Shown: positions 13,640 through 26,400 of the stretch, in pieces
Layout: every line of letters starts with the position of its first letter
Position numbering within the stretch: position 1 is the first letter of the stretch
Source of the DNA: Anthopleura xanthogrammica
Lineage: Eukaryota > Cnidaria > Anthozoa > Actiniaria > Actiniidae
Length of the DNA: 64,000 bases
Direction: 5' to 3'
NCBI GenBank assembly: GCA_964019055.1
Contig: OZ025217.1
Span: forward strand, 3,542,501-3,606,500
Made by a program: the position numbers and the translations under genes
The notes under the pieces: generated by a model
Databases searched by the model: none
Told to the model about the DNA's origin: nothing
What the model saw: only the letters and a program-made list of their open reading frames with translations

Positions 13640-16150
13640 GCCTTACATAAACTAGAGCCCCACGGTCAAAGGTTTTATCCTTTTTGAACCTCTGGTATCC
13701 CATCTAGATAAATATTTTGGTGATATCACTCGCGGAGAAGTAGAAATGAGGTCTGTTGTGGTGGACCATGCGAGCTTTGTGTGTCATATTTGTCGTAGAG
13801 CTGAACACAGGGAGACCCTCCAGAGGGTCAGTGAAAAATCGAACTTCTTTCTTTTGAAGCTCCAAATTACTTCTTGAAAATCATTATGCCATCGAAAACG
13901 GCTAAGTAAATCAAGTTTTAGAGTGAATATCGAGTGAAAAAAAAAAATTTCAAAAAATCCAGTTTGACAGCCATACATTACTTTGTATTTGGTTTTGTGG
14001 GTGCAAGAAGGTGAACCTGAAGAAAATTTCGAAAATCTCTGGCCTTACATAAGCTAAAGCCCCACGATGAAAAGTTTTATCCTTTTTGAACCTCTGGTAT
14101 CCCATCTAGATAAATACTTTGGTGATATCACTCGCGGAGAAGTAGAAATGTGGTCTGTTGTGGTGGAGCATGCGAGCTTTCTCTGTCATATTTGTCGTAG
14201 AGCTGAACACAGGGAGACCCTCCAGAGGGTCAGTGAAAAATCGAACTTCTTTCTTTTGAACCTCAAATTTACGTTTTCAAAATCATTATGCCATCGAAAA
14301 CGGATAAGTAAATCAAGTTTTGGAGTGAATATCGAGTGAAAAAAAAATTTCAAAAAATCCAGTTTGACAGCCATACATTGCCTTGTATTTGGTTTTGTGG
14401 GTGCAAGAAGGTGAACCTGAAGAAAATCTCGAATATCTCTGGCCTTACATTAGCTAGAGCACCACGGTAAAACGTTTTATGCTTTTTGAACCTCTGGTAT
14501 CCCATCTAGATGAATAGTTTGGTGATATCACTCGCCGAGAAGTAGAATTGAGGTCTGTTGTGGTGGACCATGCGAGCTTTGTGTGTCATATTTGTCGTAG
14601 AGCTGAACACAGAGAGACCCTCCAGTGGGTCAGTAAAAAATCGAACTTCTTTCTTTCGAACCTCAAAATTACTTCTTCAAAATCAGTATGCCATCGAAAA
14701 CGGCTAAGTAAATCAAGTTTTGGAGTGAATATCGAGTGAAAAAAAAAATTTCAAAAAATCCAGTTTGACAGCCATACATTGCCTTGTATTTGGTTTTGTG
14801 GGTGCAAGAAGGTGAACCTCAAGAAAATCTCGAATATCTCTGGCCTTACATAAACTAGAGCCCCACGGTCAAAGGTTTTATCCTTTTTGAACCTCTGGTA
14901 TCCCATCTAGATAAATATTTTGGTGATATCACTCGCGGAGAAGTAGAAATGAGGTCTGTTGTGGTGGACCATGCGAGCTTTGTGTGTCATATTTGTCGTA
15001 GAGCTGAACACAGGGAGACCCTCCAGAGGGTCAGTGAAAAATCGAACTTCTTTCTTTTGAAGCTCCAAATTACTTCTTGAAAATCATTATGCCATCGAAA
15101 ACGGCTAAGTAAATCAAGTTTTAGAGTGAATATCGAGTGAAAAAAAAAAATTTCAAAAAATCCAGTTTGACAGCCATACATTACTTTGTATTTGGTTTTG
15201 TGGGTGCAAGAAGGTGAACCTGAAGAAAATTTCGAAAATCTCTGGCCTTACATAAGCTAAAGCCCCACGATGAAAAGTTTTATCCTTTTTGAACCTCTGG
15301 TATCCCATCTAGATAAATACTTTGGTGATATCACTCGCGGAGAAGTAGAAATGTGGTCTGTTGTGGTGGAGCATGCGAGCTTTCTCTGTCATATTTGTCG
15401 TAGAGCTGAACACAGGGAGACCCTCCAGAGGGTCAGTGAAAAATCGAACTTCTTTCTTTTGAACCTCAAATTTACGTTTTCAAAATCATTATGCCATCGA
15501 AAACGGATAAGTAAATCAAGTTTTGGAGTGAATATCGAGGGAAAAAAAAATTTCAAAAAATCCAGTTTGACAGCCATACATTGCCTTGTATTTGGTTTTG
15601 TGGGTGCAAGAAGGTGAACCTGAAGAAAATCTCGAATATCTCTGGCCTTACATTAGCTAGAGCACCACGGTAAAACGTTTTATGCTTTTTGAACCTCTGG
15701 TATCCCATCTAGATGAATAGTTTGGTGATATCACTCGCCGAGAAGTAGAATTGAGGTCTGTTGTGGTGGACCATGCGAGCTTTGTGTGTCATATTTGTCG
15801 TAGAGCTGAACACAGAGAGACCCTCCAGTGGGTCAGTAAAAAATCGAACTTCTTTCTTTCGAACCTCAAAATTACTTCTTCAAAATCAGTATGCCATCGA
15901 AAACGGCTAAGTTAATCAAGTTTTGGAGTGAATATCGAGTGAAAAAAAAAATTTCAAAAAATCCAGTTTGACAGCCATACATTGCCTTGTATTTGGTTTT
16001 GTGGGTGCAAGAAGGTGAACCTCAAGAAAATCTCGAATATCTCTGGCCTTACATAAACTAGAGCCCCACGGTCAAAGGTTTTATCCTTTTTGAACCTCTG
16101 GTATCCCATCTAGATAAATATTTTGGTGATATCACTCGCGGAGAAGTAGA
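13640..16150. repeat. Three-monomer (1,203 bp) tandem duplication in the satellite
   Basis: Rare variants such as AAAACGGATAAG, TTTTAGAGTG, CCAGTGGGTCAGTAAA and the ATGAATAG form near 14,511 recur exactly 1,203 bp later. The match begins near 13,640 and fades near 16,150. Confidence 0.8.
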
Positions 16151-16249
16151 ATTGAGGTCTGTTGTGGGGGACCATGCGAGCTTTGTGTGTCATATTTGTC
16201 GTAGAGCTGAACACAGGGAGACCCTCCAGAGGGTCAGTGAAAAATCGAA

Positions 16250-19200
16250 CTTCTTTCTTTTGAACCTCATAATTACTTCTTGAAAATCATTTTGCCATCG
16301 AAAACGGCTAAGTAAATCAAGTTTTGGAGTGAATATCGAGTGAAAAAAAAAATTTCAAAAAATCCAGTTTGACAGCCATACATTGCTTTGTATTTGGTTT
16401 TGTAGGTGCAAGAAGGTGAACCTGAAGAAAATCTCGAAAATCTCTGGCCTTACATAAGCTACAGCCCCACTGTAAAACGTTTTATCATTTTTGAACCTCT
16501 TGTATCCCATCTAGATAAATACTTTGGTGATATCACTCGCCGAGAAGTAGAATTGAGGTCTGTTGTGGTGGACCATGCGAGCTTTGTCTGTCATATTTCT
16601 CTTAGAGCTGAACACAAGGAGACCCTCCAGAGGGTCAGTGAAAAATCGAACTTCTTTCTTTAGAACTTCAAAATTACTTCTTGAAAATCATTATGCCATC
16701 GAAAACGGCTAAGTAAATCAAGTTTTGGAGTGAATATCGAGTGAAAAAAAAAATTTCAAAAAATCCAGTTTGACAGCCATACATTGCCTTGTATTTGGTT
16801 TTGTGGGTGCAAGAAGGTGAACCTGAAGAAAATCTCGAATATCTCTTGCCTTACATAAACTAGAGCCCCACGGTCAAAGGTTTTATCCTTTTTGAACCTC
16901 TGGTATCCCATCTAGATAAATATTTTGGTGATATCACTCGCGGAGAAGTAGAATTGAGGTCTGTTGTGGTGGACCATGCGAGCTTTGTGTGTCATATTTG
17001 TCGTAGAGCTGAACACAGGGAGACCCTCCAGAGGGTCAGTGAAAAATCGAACTTCTTTCTTTTGAACCTCATAATTACTTCTTGAAAATCATTATGCCAT
17101 CGAAAACGGCTAAGTAAATCAAGTTTTGGAGTGAATATCGAGTGAAAAAAAAAATTTCAAAAAATCCAGTTTGACAGCCATACATTGCTTTGTATTTGGT
17201 TTTGTAGGTGCAAGAAGGTGAACCTGAAGAAAATCTCGAAAATCTCTGGCCTTACATAAGCTACAGCCCCACTGTAAAACGTTTTATAATTTTTGAACCT
17301 CTTGTATCCCATCTAGATAAATAGTTTGGTGATATCACTCGCCGAGAAGTAGAATTGAGGTCTGTTGTGGTGGACCGTGCGAGCTTTGTCTGTCATATTT
17401 CTCTTAGAGCTGAACACAAGGAGACCCTCCAGAGGGTCAGTGAAAAATCGAACTTCTTTCTTTAGAACTTCAAAATTACTTCTTGAAAATCATTATGCCA
17501 TCGAAAACGGCTAAGTAAATCAAGTTTTGGAGTGAATATCGAGTGAAAAAAAAAATTTCAAAAAATCCAGTTTGACAGCCATACATTGCCTTGTATTTGG
17601 TTTTGTGGGTGCAAGAAGGTGAACCTGAAGAAAATCTCGAATATCCCTGGCCTTACATAAACTAGAGCCCCACGGTCAAAGGTTTTATCCTTTTTGAACC
17701 TCTGGTATCCCATCTAGATAAATATTTTGGTGATATCACTCGCGGAGAAGTAGAATTGAGGTCTGTTGTGGTGGACCATGCGAGCTTTGTGTGTCATATT
17801 TGTCGTAAAGCTGAACACAGGGAGACCCTCCAGAGGGTCAGTGAAAAATCGAACTTCTTTCTTTTGAACCTCATAATTACTTCTTGAAAATCATTATGCC
17901 ATCGAAAACGGCTAAGTAAATCAAGTTTTGGAGTGAATATCGAGTGAAAAAAAAAATTTCAAAAAATCCAGTTTGACAGCCATACATTGCTTTGTATTTG
18001 GTTTTGTAGGTGCAAGAAAGTGAACCTGAAGAAAATCTGGAAAATCTCTGGCCTTACATAAGCTACAGCCCCACTGTAAAACGTTTTATCATTTTTGAAC
18101 CTCTTGTATCCCATCTAGATAAATAGTTTGGTGATATCACTCGCCGAGAAGTAGAATTGAGGTCTGTTGTGGTGGACCATGCGAGCTTTGTCTGTCATAT
18201 TTGTCTTAGAGCTGAACACAAGGAGACCCTCCAGAGGGTCAGTGAAAAATCGAACTTCTTTCTTTAGAACTTCAAAATTACTTCTTGAAAATCATTATGC
18301 CATCGAAAACGGCTAAGTAAATCAAGTTTTGGAGTAAATATCGAGTGAAAAAAAAAATTTCAAAAAATCCAGTTTGAAAGCCATACATTGCCTTGTATTT
18401 GGTTTTGTGGGTGCAAGAAGGTGAACCTGAAGAAAATCTCGAATATCTCTGGCCTTACATTAGCTAGAGCACCACGATTAAACGTTTTATGCTTTTTGAA
18501 CCTCTGGTATCCCATCTAGATAACTACTTTGGTGATATCACTCGCCGAGAAGTAGAATTGAGGTCTGTTGTGGTGGACCATGCGAGCTTTGTGTGTCATA
18601 TTTGTCGTAGAGCTGAACACAAGGAGACCCTCCAGAGGGTCAGTGAAAAATCAAAATTCTTTCTTTTGAAGCTCCAAATTACTTCTTGAAAATCATTATG
18701 CCATCGAAAACGGCTAAGTAAATCAACTTTTAGAGTGAATATCGAGTGAAAAAAAAAAATTTCAAAAAATCCAGTTTGACAGCCATACATTGCTTTGTAT
18801 TTGGTTTTCTGGGTGCAAGAAGGTGAACCTGAAGAAAATCTCGAAAATCTCTGGCCTTACATAAGCTAAAGCCCCACGATAAAAAGTTTCATCCTTTTTG
18901 AACCTCTGGTATCCCATCTAGATAAATACTTTGGTGATATCACTCGCGGAGAAGTAGAAATGTGGTCTGTTGTGGTGGAGCATGCGAGCTTTCTCTGTCA
19001 TATTTGTCGTAGAGCTGAACACAGGGAGACCCTCCAGAGGGTCAGTGAAAAATCGAACTTCTTTCTTTTGAACCTCAAATTTACGTTTTGAAAATCATTA
19101 TGCCATCGAAAACGGCTAAGTAAATCAAGTTTTGGAGTGAATATCGAGTGAAAAAAAAAATTTCAAAAACTCCAGTTTGACAGCCATACATTGCCTTCTA

Positions 19201-22200
19201 TTTGGTTTTGTGGGTGCAAGAAGGTGAACCTGAAGAAAATCTCGAAAATCTCTGGCCTTACATAAGCTAGAGCCCCACGGTCAAAGGTTTTATCCTTTTT
19301 GAACCTCTGGTATCCCATCTAGATAAATATTTTGGTGATATCACTTGCCGAGAAGTAGAAATGAGGTCTGTTGTGGTGGACCATGCGAGCTTTGTGTGTC
19401 ATATTTGTCGTAGAGCTGAACACAGGGAGACCCTCCAGAGGGTCAGTGAAAAATCGAACTTCTTTCTTTTGAAGCTCCAAATTACTTCTTGAAAATCATT
19501 ATGCCATCGCAAAGGGCTAAGTAAATCTAGTTTTGGAGTGAATATCGAGTGAAAAAAAAAATTTCAAAAAATCCAGTTTGACAGCCATACATTGCCTTGT
19601 ATTTGGTTTTGTAGGTTCAAGAAGGTGAACCTGAAGAAAATCTCGAAAATCTCTGGCCTTACATAAGCTACAGCCCCACTGTAAAACGTTTTATCATTTT
19701 TGAACCTCTGGTATCCCATCTAGATAAATAGTTTGGTGATATCACTCGCCGAGAAGTAGAATTGAGGTCTGTTGTGGTGGACCATGCGAGCTTTGTCTGT
19801 CATATTTCTCTTAGAGCTGAACACAAGGAGACCCTCCAGAGGGTCAGTGAAAAATCGAACTTCTTTCTTTTGAACCTCATAATTACTTCTTGAAAATCAT
19901 TTTGCCATCGAAAACGGCTAAGTAAATCAAGTTTTGGAGTGAATATCGAGTGAAAAAAAAAATTTCAAAAAATCCAGTTTGACAGCCATACATTGCTTTG
20001 TATTTGGTTTTGTAGGTGCAAGAAGGTGAACCTGAAGAAAATCTCGAAAATCTCTGGCCTTACATAAGCTACAGCCCCACTGTAAAACGTTTTATCATTT
20101 TTGAACCTCTTGTATCCCATCTAGATAAATACTTTGGTGATATCACTCGCCGAGAAGTAGAATTGAGGTCTGTTGTGGTGGACCATGCGAGCTTTGTCTG
20201 TCATATTTCTCTTAGAGCTGAACACAAGGAGACCCTCCAGAGGGTCAGTGAAAAATCGAACTTCTTTCTTTAGAACTTCAAAATTACTTCTTGAAAATCA
20301 TTATGCCATCGAAAACGGCTAAGTAAATCAAGTTTTGGAGTGAATATCGAGTGAAAAAAAAAATTTCAAAAAATCCAGTTTGACAGCCATACATTGCCTT
20401 GTATTTGGTTTTGTGGGTGCAAGAAGGTGAACCTGAAGAAAATCTCGAATATCTCTTGCCTTACATAAACTAGAGCCCCACGGTCAAAGGTTTTATCCTT
20501 TTTGAACCTCTGGTATCCCATCTAGATAAATATTTTGGTGATATCACTCGCGGAGAAGTAGAATTGAGGTCTGTTGTGGTGGACCATGCGAGCTTTGTGT
20601 GTCATATTTGTCGTAGAGCTGAACACAGGGAGACCCTCCAGAGGGTCAGTGAAAAATCGAACTTCTTTCTTTTGAACCTCATAATTACTTCTTGAAAATC
20701 ATTATGCCATCGAAAACGGCTAAGTAAATCAAGTTTTGGAGTGAATATCGAGTGAAAAAAAAAATTTCAAAAAATCCAGTTTGACAGCCATACATTGCTT
20801 TGTATTTGGTTTTGTAGGTGCAAGAAGGTGAACCTGAAGAAAATCTCGAAAATCTCTGGCCTTACATAAGCTACAGCCCCACTGTAAAACGTTTTATAAT
20901 TTTTGAACCTCTTGTATCCCATCTAGATAAATAGTTTGGTGATATCACTCGCCGAGAAGTAGAATTGAGGTCTGTTGTGGTGGACCGTGCGAGCTTTGTC
21001 TGTCATATTTCTCTTAGAGCTGAACACAAGGAGACCCTCCAGAGGGTCAGTGAAAAATCGAACTTCTTTCTTTAGAACTTCAAAATTACTTCTTGAAAAT
21101 CATTATGCCATCGAAAACGGCTAAGTAAATCAAGTTTTGGAGTGAATATCGAGTGAAAAAAAAAATTTCAAAAAATCCAGTTTGACAGCCATACATTGCC
21201 TTGTATTTGGTTTTGTGGGTGCAAGAAGGTGAACCTGAAGAAAATCTCGAATATCCCTGGCCTTACATAAACTAGAGCCCCACGGTCAAAGGTTTTATCC
21301 TTTTTGAACCTCTGGTATCCCATCTAGATAAATATTTTGGTGATATCACTCGCGGAGAAGTAGAATTGAGGTCTGTTGTGGTGGACCATGCGAGCTTTGT
21401 GTGTCATATTTGTCGTAAAGCTGAACACAGGGAGACCCTCCAGAGGGTCAGTGAAAAATCGAACTTCTTTCTTTTGAACCTCATAATTACTTCTTGAAAA
21501 TCATTATGCCATCGAAAACGGCTAAGTAAATCAAGTTTTGGAGTGAATATCGAGTGAAAAAAAAAATTTCAAAAAATCCAGTTTGACAGCCATACATTGC
21601 TTTGTATTTGGTTTTGTAGGTGCAAGAAAGTGAACCTGAAGAAAATCTGGAAAATCTCTGGCCTTACATAAGCTACAGCCCCACTGTAAAACGTTTTATC
21701 ATTTTTGAACCTCTTGTATCCCATCTAGATAAATAGTTTGGTGATATCACTCGCCGAGAAGTAGAATTGAGGTCTGTTGTGGTGGACCATGCGAGCTTTG
21801 TCTGTCATATTTGTCTTAGAGCTGAACACAAGGAGACCCTCCAGAGGGTCAGTGAAAAATCGAACTTCTTTCTTTAGAACTTCAAAATTACTTCTTGAAA
21901 ATCATTATGCCATCGAAAACGGCTAAGTAAATCAAGTTTTGGAGTAAATATCGAGTGAAAAAAAAAATTTCAAAAAATCCAGTTTGAAAGCCATACATTG
22001 CCTTGTATTTGGTTTTGTGGGTGCAAGAAGGTGAACCTGAAGAAAATCTCGAATATCTCTGGCCTTACATTAGCTAGAGCACCACGATTAAACGTTTTAT
22101 GCTTTTTGAACCTCTGGTATCCCATCTAGATAACTACTTTGGTGATATCACTCGCCGAGAAGTAGAATTGAGGTCTGTTGTGGTGGACCATGCGAGCTTT

Positions 22201-23470
22201 GTGTGTCATATTTGTCGTAGAGCTGAACACAAGGAGACCCTCCAGAGGGTCAGTGAAAAATCAAAATTCTTTCTTTTGAAGCTCCAAATTACTTCTTGAA
22301 AATCATTATGCCATCGAAAACGGCTAAGTAAATCAACTTTTAGAGTGAATATCGAGTGAAAAAAAAAAATTTCAAAAAATCCAGTTTGACAGCCATACAT
22401 TGCTTTGTATTTGGTTTTCTGGGTGCAAGAAGGTGAACCTGAAGAAAATCTCGAAAATCTCTGGCCTTACATAAGCTAAAGCCCCACGATAAAAAGTTTC
22501 ATCCTTTTTGAACCTCTGGTATCCCATCTAGATAAATACTTTGGTGATATCACTCGCGGAGAAGTAGAAATGTGGTCTGTTGTGGTGGAGCATGCGAGCT
22601 TTCTCTGTCATATTTGTCGTAGAGCTGAACACAGGGAGACCCTCCAGAGGGTCAGTGAAAAATCGAACTTCTTTCTTTTGAACCTCAAATTTACGTTTTG
22701 AAAATCATTATGCCATCGAAAACGGCTAAGTAAATCAAGTTTTGGAGTGAATATCGAGTGAAAAAAAAAATTTCAAAAACTCCAGTTTGACAGCCATACA
22801 TTGCCTTCTATTTGGTTTTGTGGGTGCAAGAAGGTGAACCTGAAGAAAATCTCGAAAATCTCTGGCCTTACATAAGCTAGAGCCCCACGGTCAAAGGTTT
22901 TATCCTTTTTGAACCTCTGGTATCCCATCTAGATAAATATTTTGGTGATATCACTTGCCGAGAAGTAGAAATGAGGTCTGTTGTGGTGGACCATGCGAGC
23001 TTTGTGTGTCATATTTGTCGTAGAGCTGAACACAGGGAGACCCTCCAGAGGGTCAGTGAAAAATCGAACTTCTTTCTTTTGAAGCTCCAAATTACTTCTT
23101 GAAAATCATTATGCCATCGCAAAGGGCTAAGTAAATCTAGTTTTGGAGTGAATATCGAGTGAAAAAAAAAATTTCAAAAAATCCAGTTTGACAGCCATAC
23201 ATTGCCTTGTATTTGGTTTTGTAGGTTCAAGAAGGTGAACCTGAAGAAAATCTCGAAAATCTCTGGCCTTACATAAGCTACAGCCCCACTGTAAAACGTT
23301 TTATCATTTTTGAACCTCTGGTATCCCATCTAGATAAATAGTTTGGTGATATCACTCGCCGAGAAGTAGAATTGAGGTCTGTTGTGGTGGACCATGCGAG
23401 CTTTGTCTGTCATATTTCTCTTAGAGCTGAACACAAGGAGACCCTCCAGAGGGTCAGTGAAAAATCGAAC
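16250..23470. repeat. Nine-monomer (3,610 bp) near-identical tandem duplication
   Basis: Private variants recur at exactly +3,610 bp: TCATTTTGCCATCG (16,290/19,900), TTTTATAATTTTTG (17,284/20,894), ATATCCCTGG, TCGTAAAGC, AGTTTGAAAGCC (18,372/21,982), AATCAACTTTTAG and CAAAAACTCCAG. I saw no mismatch in the variants compared. The second copy ends near 23,470, where TTTGAACCTCAT becomes TTAGAACCTCAA. This is the largest and most recent-looking higher-order unit in the array. Confidence 0.9.
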
Positions 23471-26400
23471 TTCTTTCTTTAGAACCTCAAAATTACTTCT
23501 TCAAAATCAGTATGCCATCGAAAACGGCTAAGTAAATCAAGTTTTGGAGTGAATATCGAGTGAAAAAAAATTTTTCAAAAAATCCAGTTTGACAGCCATA
23601 CATTGCCTTGTATTTGGTTTTGTGGGTGCAAGAAGGTGAACCTGAAGAAAATCTCGAACATCTCTTGCCTTACATAAACTAGAGCCCCACGGTAAAAAGT
23701 TTTATCCTTTTTGAACCTCTGGTATCCCATCTAGATAAATATTTTGGTGATATCACTCGCGGAGAAGTAGAAATGAGGTCTGTTGTGGTGGACCATGCGA
23801 GCTTTGTGTGTCATGTTTGTCGTAGAGCTGAACACAGGGAGACCCTCCAGAGGGTCAGTGAAAAATCAAAATTCTTTCTTTTGAAGCTCCAAATTACTTC
23901 TTGAAAATCATTATGCCATCGAAAACGGCTAAGTAAACCAAGTTTTGGAGTGAATATCGAGTGAAAAAAAAAATTTCAAAAAATCCAGTTTGACAGCCAT
24001 ACATTGCCTTGTATTTGGTTTTGTGGGTGCAAGAAGGTGAACCTGAAGAAAATCTCGAATATCACTAGCCTTACATAAGCTAGAGCCCCACGGTCAAAGG
24101 TTTTATCCTTTTTGAACCTCTGGTATCCCATCTAGATAAATATTTTGGTGATATCACTCGCCGAGAAGTAGAAATGAGGTCTGTTGTGGTGGACCATGCG
24201 AGCTTTGTGTGTTATATTTGTCGTAGAGCTGAACACAGGGAGACCCTCCAGAGGGTCAGTGAAAAATCGAACTTCTTTCTTTTGAAGCTCCAAATTACTT
24301 CTTGAAAATCATTATGCCATCGCAAACGGCTAAGTAAATCTAGTTTTGGAGTGAATATCGAGTGAAAAAAAAAATTTCAAAAAATCCAGTTTGACAGCCA
24401 TACATTGCCTTGTATTTGGTTTTGTAGGTTCAAGAAGGTGAACCTGAAGAAAATCTCGAAAATCTCTGGCCTTACATAAGCTACAGCCCCACTGTAAAAC
24501 GTTTTATGCTTTTTGAACCTCTGGTATCCCATCTAGATAAATAGTTTGGTGATATCACTCGCCGAGAAGTAGAATTGAGGTCTGTTGTGGTGGACCATGC
24601 GAGCTTTGTGTGTAGTATTTCTCGTAGAGCTGAACACAGAGAGACCCTTCAGAGGGTCAGTGAAAAATCGAACCTCTTTCTTTCGAACCTCAAAATTACT
24701 TCTTCAAAATCAGTATGCCATCGAAAACGGCTAAGTAAATCAAGTTTTGGAGTGAATATCGAGTGAAAAAAAAAATTTCAAAAAATCCAGTTTGACAGCC
24801 ATACATTGCCTTGTATTTGGTTTTGTGGGTGCAAGAAGGTGAACCTGAAGAAAATCTCGAATATCTCTGGCCTTACATAAACTAGAGCCCCACGGTCAAA
24901 GGTTTTATCCTTTTTGAACCTCTGGTATCCCATCTAGATAAATACTTTGGTGATATCACTCGCGGAGAAGTAGAAATGAGGTCTGTTGTGGTGGACAATG
25001 CGAGCTTTGTGTGTCATATTTGTCGTAGAGCTGAACACAGAGAGACCCTCCAGAGGGTCAGTGAAAAATCGAACCTCTTTCTTTCGAACCTCAAAATTAC
25101 TTCTTCAAAATCAGTATGCCATCGAAAACGGCTAAGTAAATCAAGTTTTGGAGTAAATATCGAGTGAAAAAAAAAAATTCAAAAAATCCAGTTTGACAGC
25201 CATACATTGCTTTGTATTTGGTTTTGTGGGTGCAAGAAGGTGAACCTGAAGAAAATCTCGAATATCTCTGGCCTTACATAAGCTAGAGCCCCACTGTAAA
25301 ACGTTTTATCATTTTTGAACCTCTGGTATCCCATCTAGATAAATAGTTTGGTGATATCACTCGCCGAGAAGTAGAATTGAGGTCTGTTGTGGTGGACCAT
25401 GCGAGGTTTGTCTGTCATATTTCTCTTAGAGCTGAACACAAGGAGACCCTCCAGAGGGTCAGTGAAAAATCGAACTTCTTTCTTTAGAAGCTCAAAATTA
25501 CTTCTTGAAAATCATTATGCCATCGAAAACGGCTAAGTAAATCAAGTTTTGGAGTGAATATCGAGTGAAAAAAAAATTTTCAAAAATTCCAGTTTGACAG
25601 CCATACATTGCCTTGTATTTGGTTTTGTGGGTGCAAGAAGGTGAACCTGAAGAAAATCTCGAATATCTCTGGCCTTACATTAGCTAGAGCACCACGGTAA
25701 AACGTTTTATGCTTTTTGAACCTCTGGTATCCCATCTAGATAAATAGTTTGGTGATATCACTCGCCGAGAAGTAGAATTGAGGTCTGTTGTGGTGGACCA
25801 TACGAGGTTTGTCTGTCATATTTCTCTTAGAGCTGAACACAAGGAAACCCTCCAGAGGGTCAGTGAAAAATCGAACTTCTTTCTTTAGAACCTCAAAATT
25901 ACTTCTTGAAAATCATTATGCCATCGAAAACGGCTAAGTAAATCAAGTTTTGGAGTGAATATCGAGTGAAAAAAAAATTTTCAAAAATTCCAGTTTGACA
26001 GCCATACAATGCCTTGTATTTGGTTTTGTGGGTGCAAGAAGGTGAACCTGAAGAAAATCTCGAATATCTCTGGCCTTACATTAGCTAGAGCACCACGGTA
26101 AAACGTTTTATCATTTTTGAACCTCTGGTATCCCATCTAGATAAATAGTTTGGTGATATCACTCGCCGAGAAGTAGAATTTAGGTCTGTTGTGGTGGACC
26201 ATGCGAGCTTTGTGTGTCATATTTCTCGTAGAGCTGAACACAGAGAGACCCTCCAGAGGGTCAGTAAAAAATCCAACCTCTTTCTTTCGAACCTCAAAAT
26301 TACTTCTTCAAAATCAGTATGCCATCGAAAACGGCTAAGTAAATCAAGTTTTGGAGTAAATATCGAGTGAAAAAAAAAATTTCAAAAAATCCAGTTTGAC

